Shown here: in pieces, positions 59,460-64,000 of the stretch | How positions within the stretch are numbered: position 1 is the first letter of the stretch | Layout: every line of letters begins with the position of its first letter | NCBI RefSeq assembly: GCF_002285495.1 | Contig: NZ_CP016786.1 | Span: forward strand, 2,122,001-2,186,000 | DNA length: 64,000 nt | Origin: Clostridium isatidis | GTDB taxonomy: Bacteria > Bacillota > Clostridia > Clostridiales > Clostridiaceae | Direction of reading: 5' to 3' | The notes under the pieces: model-generated | Told to the model about the DNA's origin: nothing | Database searches by the model: none | What the model saw: only the letters and a program-made list of their open reading frames with translations | Made by a program: the position numbers and the translations under genes

Positions 59460-60153
59460 TATTATCACCTATTTGTATCTTTCTTACATTTCCCATTTGA
59501 TATTCTGAGCCTATTCTTGTTTCTCCTAGGCAGTAAGAGCATAAGGCTGAAGGCATTGGGAACTTTAATTGTTTACCCCTAACTGTATCAATATTTAAAT
59601 TCTCATCATATATCAAAGTGCTAAGTTCATAGGCCCCTTGACCTGTAAGACCATTTACAAAGATAATTATTGCTTGAGGATTTACAGAATTTACCCTTGA
59701 GGCAAAAACTTCCCTTTCAGCCTGAGAAACAATGTCTCCCTTTGTAATTACTATAATATCAGCAGTTTTAAGCATTGGACCAATCTTTTTAGGAGTGTTT
59801 ATTCCACTTAAATTGTCTATTACACATACTGCCTTTATTCCCTTTATATATGGAGAACATCTATTACAAAGACCAGCACTTTCAGTAATTAATAAATCTA
59901 GCTTTTCACTTATTCCCCAGTTTACAACTTCTTCAATATTGCTTGCAAAATAGTGATCTGGACATAAAGATCCTGATAGGCCCTTTTTCACTGGAATACC
60001 AGCCTTTTCATATAATAGGTCATCATCTGTATAAAGGCAGTCAAATTTAACTACTCCTACAGATAGCCCCCTACTCTTTATTGATTCGATAGTCTTTAAT
60101 ATTACAGAAGTTTTTCCTGAAGATGGAGGACCTGATACATTAACTAAATTCAT
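59452..60153 (-). CDS. G3E-like P-loop GTPase with Cys motifs
   Basis: A 233-residue cytosolic P-loop protein. Walker A NVSGPPSSGKTSV starts at residue 5; switch/Mg region DLLITESAGLC; base-recognition TKGD in DIIVITKGDIV. These fit the G3E (CobW/HypB/UreG) family, whose members load metals into enzymes. Two Cys pairs stand out: LCNRCSP (~105) and ALCSYCLGETR (~208), which could bind a metal or cluster. It follows the binding-protein-like gene by three bases, GGGGG ribosome site, and overlaps the ATPase gene. Confidence 0.82.
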   Translation of the reverse strand: MNLVNVSGPPSSGKTSVILKTIESIKSRGLSVGVVKFDCLYTDDDLLYEKAGIPVKKGLSGSLCPDHYFASNIEEVVNWGISEKLDLLITESAGLCNRCSPYIKGIKAVCVIDNLSGINTPKKIGPMLKTADIIVITKGDIVSQAEREVFASRVNSVNPQAIIIFVNGLTGQGAYELSTLIYDENLNIDTVRGKQLKFPMPSALCSYCLGETRIGSEYQMGNVRKIQIGDNND

Positions 60154-60156
60154 CTA

Positions 60157-61368
60157 TTATTCCCCCTTAACACTATTGTAGAATATATCTTCACATTTCT
60201 TAATTAAGCTTGAAATATCATTTTCCTTGATAAAATCCCAGCCAATCCACATATACCTGTTTTCCTTTGGAAGCATATTATCAACTTCTGGATTAACGCT
60301 TGGGAATTTTCCTTGATGGGCTAAAATTTCTCCCACTTCTTTTCCTGCAAAGAAATCAACTATAGGCTTTAATTCTTCCTTCTTTTCTTTCTTAGTAAGC
60401 ATAAATACCGGGCTTATAATAGCACCTTCCCTTGGCCATACTGCTGTCATTGGGCCGCCTTCTTTAACCATCCAAGTAAAGAAATAAGGCATAATAGTTA
60501 TTACAGGCTTATCTCCAAGCTTAATATGTGATTTTACCATTTCTGCTGGATGCATGCTTCTCTTTAGATTTCTGGCTAATCTTTTAATACCATCTTCTCC
60601 AAATCTTCTAAAGATATTTAGTAAGATAGAATTAAATAAATCTAGGTCCTTCATTGGTAAACTTATACTATTTTCAAATTCATCCTGTAAAATATCTTCC
60701 CAGCTTTCAGGTGCCTTTCTTCCTTTTAGCTCATCTTTGTTAACTAAAAATATTGCTGGAACAACTGATAAAATTGAATATTGTCCATTAGGATCCTTTA
60801 AATTTATATAATCATTATTAAAGTCCCTATTATAATTTTCTATACCTGTTATATCTTCAAAAAGATTTTCTGCCTTATATTTACCAAATAAATTTTTATC
60901 AAAGAATATATCAAAACCTGCTGATATAAACATATCTGGCAGCTTTTCTACAGCATCATTTTTAAGCTCTTCAATTATCCAATCTACTCCCATTGAAGCA
61001 GCCTTTAATTCATATTCTAAATTATAAGGTAAATTACTTTCCTTAATAAATTTTTCAAAAGCTTCATTTAAAGGCACTTTAACCGGACAAGGCAATACTC
61101 CAGCAATCTTTATATTTTTATTATTGTCCTTCTTTTCCTTAATTTCATCTTCTTCAATTTTTTCTACTAAATTATTAACAAAGCTTTCTAGATTAATTTT
61201 CTTTAACTTTAAGGCATTTTCTAAAGTAACTGCCTTTCCAAAGGTCTTTCTGGCATTTTCATCCTTTATATTATCAAAACCTGCAGCAACTAATAAATTA
61301 ATGGCAGCTGGATATTTTTCTGTAATATCATATAAACTATCTTTTATATTAAAATATTTGTTCTCCAT
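60157..61368 (-). CDS. DUF1858 head fused to a solute-binding-protein-like domain, no signal peptide
   Basis: A 403-residue protein. Residues ~1-70 look like DUF1858 (ITEKYPAAINLLVAAGFDNI, AVTLENALKLKKINLESFV). After a charged linker, residues ~85-400 resemble a family of ABC solute-binding proteins (KIAGVLPCPVKVPLNEAFEK; PDMFISAGFDIFFD; MPYFFTWMVKEGG; GAIISPVFMLTKK). No signal peptide or lipobox: it starts MENKYFNIKD at an ATG seven bases after GGGGGAG, so it should stay in the cytosol. First gene of a tight three-gene operon. Role unknown; the partners suggest cofactor or metal delivery rather than import. Confidence 0.8.
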   Translation of the reverse strand: MENKYFNIKDSLYDITEKYPAAINLLVAAGFDNIKDENARKTFGKAVTLENALKLKKINLESFVNNLVEKIEEDEIKEKKDNNKNIKIAGVLPCPVKVPLNEAFEKFIKESNLPYNLEYELKAASMGVDWIIEELKNDAVEKLPDMFISAGFDIFFDKNLFGKYKAENLFEDITGIENYNRDFNNDYINLKDPNGQYSILSVVPAIFLVNKDELKGRKAPESWEDILQDEFENSISLPMKDLDLFNSILLNIFRRFGEDGIKRLARNLKRSMHPAEMVKSHIKLGDKPVITIMPYFFTWMVKEGGPMTAVWPREGAIISPVFMLTKKEKKEELKPIVDFFAGKEVGEILAHQGKFPSVNPEVDNMLPKENRYMWIGWDFIKENDISSLIKKCEDIFYNSVKGE

Positions 61369-61515
61369 TTTACTTCTCCCCCACAATAAAATATATAAAC
61401 ATTTTACACATTATTTACCAAAAAATCCGTAACTTCCGTTACATTTATTATTTAAAGTTTACAATATTCAATAAAGTAATAATTAAATTTCAGAAACTAG
61501 GCAGTAGTTTCATCC

Positions 61516-61551
61516 TAAATTGTACATTATAAATTATGAATTGTGAATTGC
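61516..61551. repeat. AATTGTACATTATAAATTATGAATTGTGAATTG repeat
   Basis: A low-complexity AT repeat of the AATTGTNAATT family, beside a terminator hairpin, close to the 3' end of the azoreductase gene. Confidence 0.55.
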
Positions 61552-61552
61552 A

Positions 61553-61579
61553 AAAAAGAGGCTGTATCAGCCTCTTTTT
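61553..61579 (-). terminator. Terminator of the azoreductase-like gene
   Basis: AAAAAGAGGCTG-TAT-CAGCCTCTTTTT, a strong hairpin just after the stop at 61583, T run on both exits. Confidence 0.88.
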
Positions 61580-61582
61580 GCA

Positions 61583-62233
61583 CTACTCCCTCCACACTTC
61601 TCCAATAACATTATCTATTTTCTCAACAGCCTTTTCTATAGCCTTCCTTCTTTCTTCTTCGCTATTTCCTGTTCCATCTACTAAGAGTTCTTGGAACCTC
61701 TTTATTCCCATCATTTTTACTAAATCTTCTACATAATTTAAGCCCCTATTTAAAACTGGCCTTAACATCCATGGAATTTTTCCTCCAGAAGATTGAACAT
61801 AGATCATTCCTCTTGGCTTATCATCTAATAAGCCCTTAACCTTATCATCAGTAATACTTATTGTTTTTCCATTCATAATGACACAGTCTAAATATTCCTT
61901 AAGAGGAGATGGGAAAGATAAACTCCACATTGGAGCAGCTATAACATACATATCTGCTTCTTTAAATTGGTCTGTTAGTTTAACTATTTTATGTATTTCT
62001 TCTTGTTGATGAGGAGGCAGATCCTTAAAAGCTTCTTCTTTTATTAAAGCATTTCTTCCCTCAAAATATTGATATTCTAATCTTGGAATATGGCATTTAT
62101 AAAGGTCTAATTCCTCCAGAGTAAAGTCAGGATATATGCTTAAAAATCTATTGACCAATGCCCTTCCAACTGTTTTACAAGATGACATTTCTTCTGGCTT
62201 TGAGTTAACTGTGATATACAATAATTTTTTCAT
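61583..62233 (-). CDS. FMN-dependent NADH-azoreductase-like flavoprotein
   Basis: A 216-residue flavodoxin-fold NAD(P)H oxidoreductase. LLYITVNSKPEEMSSCKTVGRAL near the N terminus binds FMN phosphate; VIAAPMWSLSFPSPLKEYLDC and YVQSSGGKIPW are typical azoreductase (AcpD/AzoR) blocks. Start at the ATG at 62233, six bases after GAGGTG. It may reduce quinones or azo compounds; the native substrate is not clear. Confidence 0.88.
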   Translation of the reverse strand: MKKLLYITVNSKPEEMSSCKTVGRALVNRFLSIYPDFTLEELDLYKCHIPRLEYQYFEGRNALIKEEAFKDLPPHQQEEIHKIVKLTDQFKEADMYVIAAPMWSLSFPSPLKEYLDCVIMNGKTISITDDKVKGLLDDKPRGMIYVQSSGGKIPWMLRPVLNRGLNYVEDLVKMMGIKRFQELLVDGTGNSEEERRKAIEKAVEKIDNVIGEVWRE

Positions 62234-62380
62234 AAATTTCACCTCTACTAATTAAAAATATTATCTTTTAATTAGTATCTTCTTAATTTATAAAAAAATT
62301 CTATTAGAAAGTAAATAAATTATAAATTTATAGGGACAACCATTGTCTCTTTCCTTGAAACAACTATGCCCCTATTAGAA

Positions 62381-63016
62381 TTATCTTAATATTTCCTTTG
62401 CAACTTCCTTAATTTCTTTAAAAGAATTAATATAATAAGTTTCATCCTTTATTGTTCCAAAGCCATACTTAGCATGTACAAAAGGAACTCCTGCAAGCTT
62501 AGCAGCCTTATAATCACCTTCTGTATCCCCTAAATAGAGAGCCTTATCTAAATTATTTCTTTTTACAACCAACTCTATATTTTTATCTTTATTTAACTTT
62601 GTTCTTCCTGCGTTTTCATAATCTTTAAAATAGTTACGTAATTTATGGAAATCTAAAAAGGCCTGTATATAACCATCCTGACAATTGCTTACTATAAAAA
62701 GCTCATAATCTTTTTTTAATTCCTCTAAAGTTTCTACAAGCTTAGGATATAATACTCCACCCTTTTTTCTTATAACCTTTTCTTCTTCTTCAAAACATTT
62801 TTCCATAATCTCTAATGCTCTTTCTTCTGTAACCTTATTAAATAGGGCAACAGCGATTTCCTTTGGAGTTTTCCCCATAACAGACCTTATATCTTCTTGG
62901 CTTAATCTAAAATCTATATCTTCACATTCTTCTATAGCCTTATTCCAACTTTCAGTTATTTGTGGGCATGAATCCCACAGGGTTCCATCTAAATCAAATA
63001 TTATTCCTTTTTTCAT
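62381..63016 (-). CDS. HAD-family phosphatase (phosphoglycolate phosphatase-like)
   Basis: A 211-residue HAD hydrolase: motif I FDLDGTLWDSCPQ with the nucleophile Asp, a helical cap (~15-80), motif II FIVSNCQDGY, and motif IV LYLGDTEGDYKAAKLAGVPF. Resembles clostridial Gph/pyrophosphatase-like members. Substrate unknown. AGGAGGAG ribosome site. Confidence 0.9.
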   Translation of the reverse strand: MKKGIIFDLDGTLWDSCPQITESWNKAIEECEDIDFRLSQEDIRSVMGKTPKEIAVALFNKVTEERALEIMEKCFEEEEKVIRKKGGVLYPKLVETLEELKKDYELFIVSNCQDGYIQAFLDFHKLRNYFKDYENAGRTKLNKDKNIELVVKRNNLDKALYLGDTEGDYKAAKLAGVPFVHAKYGFGTIKDETYYINSFKEIKEVAKEILR

Positions 63017-63145
63017 TTCTTCTCCTCCTATTAGTTTTTATTTCCTCTTTCAGCAAAATCAAATTTAAAAACATCAATACTTAATATTTTCCTTTCTTAA
63101 TACTATTATAACTTAATAAGGAGGATTATAAAAATAAATACTAAA

Positions 63146-63187
63146 AGAAGCTGCCATCATTTTCCTTTTTGAATAGTAACAGCTTCT
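63146..63187 (-). terminator. Terminator of deoC
   Basis: AGAAGCTG (63146-63153) and CAGCTTCT (63180-63187) form a stem followed by TTTTAGTATTTATTT on the minus strand. Confidence 0.82.
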
Positions 63188-63198
63188 CTTATAACTTT

Positions 63199-63915
63199 TT
63201 ATTTATTTTCTTTTATATTTAAAACTACAGGAGTAGAGCGATAGCCTATTCCCATGCGATCAATTCCCATATCAATAAGTTCTAAAAAATGTTCCCTTGT
63301 TCTAATGCATCCTGAACCTTTAATCTTGCAGCGTCCCTTTGCTGCCTCCATCATAACCCTTATAACTTCTACAGTAGCTCCCTTGTTTTCTCCTCCAGTA
63401 TAAAAACCTGTTGAAGTCTTTACAAAATCTGACCCAGCATTACATGCCACATCTGTTGCCTTAGCAACTTCTTCTAAACTTAAAGCATCTGTTTCAAAAA
63501 TCACTTTTACTGCTACGCCATATTTATGACATATATCACAAACAGCTCTTATGTCTTCCTCAACTTTGTCCCATTTTCCACTTCTTATCCAGCCATAATT
63601 TGCAACCACATCTAGTTCATATACATCTCCGCTCTTACATATTTCCTCTGCCTGCATAACCTTAGATTTTGTAGTTGAAGTTCCAAAAGGAAAATCACAT
63701 ACTACACATATTTTTGTTTCTGTACCCCTTGTCATTTCACGAGCTATATCTAAAGAAGATGGGTTAATACATACAGTTTTACATCCAAAGTCTATTCCTT
63801 CTTGAATATATTTTCTTATGTCTTCTTCTGTAAATTCTGGCTTTAATACAGATTGATCAATATAGGCTGCTAATTCCTTAACAGTCATTTCCCTTGCCTT
63901 CTTATTAGGCTTCAT
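63199..63915 (-). CDS. deoC: DeoC, deoxyribose-phosphate aldolase
   Basis: A 238-residue class I aldolase that splits 2-deoxyribose 5-phosphate to glyceraldehyde 3-phosphate and acetaldehyde. YIDQSVLKPEFTEEDI opens the barrel; the Schiff-base Lys is in DFVKTSTGFYTGG (~residue 165) and a second catalytic Lys in CKIKGSGCIRTREH (~195). Start at the ATG at 63915, five bases after GGGAGGAG; longer in-frame starts up to 63996 have no site. The upstream 85 bases hold no clear feature. Confidence 0.95.
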   Translation of the reverse strand: MKPNKKAREMTVKELAAYIDQSVLKPEFTEEDIRKYIQEGIDFGCKTVCINPSSLDIAREMTRGTETKICVVCDFPFGTSTTKSKVMQAEEICKSGDVYELDVVANYGWIRSGKWDKVEEDIRAVCDICHKYGVAVKVIFETDALSLEEVAKATDVACNAGSDFVKTSTGFYTGGENKGATVEVIRVMMEAAKGRCKIKGSGCIRTREHFLELIDMGIDRMGIGYRSTPVVLNIKENK

Positions 63916-64000
63916 AAAATCTCCTCCCTTTATTAACCATATAAAACAAATTTTCATATTAATATATTTACAGGAGTCCACTCTAATATATTCCATAAAA

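Overview
The window is AT-rich DNA from a spore-forming, low-GC Firmicute, most likely Clostridium sensu stricto. The basis is a Gram-positive PolC, three tandem alpha/beta-type small acid-soluble spore protein (SASP) genes, a CtsR box on clpB, SAM-I riboswitches, strong GGAGG ribosome binding sites, frequent TTG/GTG starts and A/T-ending codons. I cannot name the species. Nearly all genes lie on the minus strand. No tRNA, rRNA or CRISPR array was seen.

Layout. 1-5.4 kb: histidine operon hisZ-hisG-hisD-hisC-hisB-hisA from one good promoter; hisA runs off the left edge and hisH is absent from its usual place between hisB and hisA. 5.5-9.5 kb: an ABC-2 exporter (ATPase, permease), a YtrA-type GntR regulator and a DUF1648-type membrane protein, with a 13-bp inverted repeat over the exporter promoter. 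9.7-10.4 kb: an ECF transporter S component on the plus strand. 10.5-11.2 kb: three SASP genes. 11.26-13.14 kb: an intact IS1182-family element. 13.2-15.8 kb: clpB. 16-18.5 kb: an AraC regulator with a large C-terminal extension, then a 27-codon ORF. 18.5-21.1 kb: two paralogous XRE-TPR regulators. 21.4-24.5 kb: a small protein, a viroplasmin-RNase H protein, a DUF1232 protein and a CwlC-like amidase.

24.6-28.6 kb: methionine importer metN-metI-metQ1, then metQ2, with one SAM-I riboswitch before metN and a second before metQ2. 28.7-33.2 kb: polC. 33.3-37.5 kb: two unknown membrane or exported proteins, a nitroreductase and two GNAT acetyltransferases. 37.6-44.5 kb: maltodextrin uptake and use (malE, malF, malG, a LacI regulator, malQ) with a PucR/CdaR-like regulator upstream of malE and an 89-bp miniature element between malE and malF. 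44.7-51.7 kb: beta-glucoside use: bglA plus PTS IIB-IIC-IIA, an orphan IIB, and an operon of a small protein, a second GH1 enzyme and an RpiR regulator.

51.8-64 kb: a MetE-like protein, a two-gene PF03773 permease, a soluble chemoreceptor with a CZB domain, a Cof phosphatase, a rubredoxin-like and a CDGSH iron-sulfur protein, a DUF1048-like membrane protein, then a three-gene operon (58.4-61.4 kb) of a substrate-binding-protein-like protein with a DUF1858 head and no signal peptide, a G3E-like GTPase and an ABC ATPase with no permease. An azoreductase-like flavoprotein, a HAD phosphatase and deoC close the window.

Most noteworthy: the all-cytosolic ABC ATPase/GTPase/binding-protein operon; a GTTAGGAGTGTGG repeat found three times at the 3' end of a gene in the same orientation; the miniature element with termini like those of the resident IS; and the doubled SAM riboswitch.
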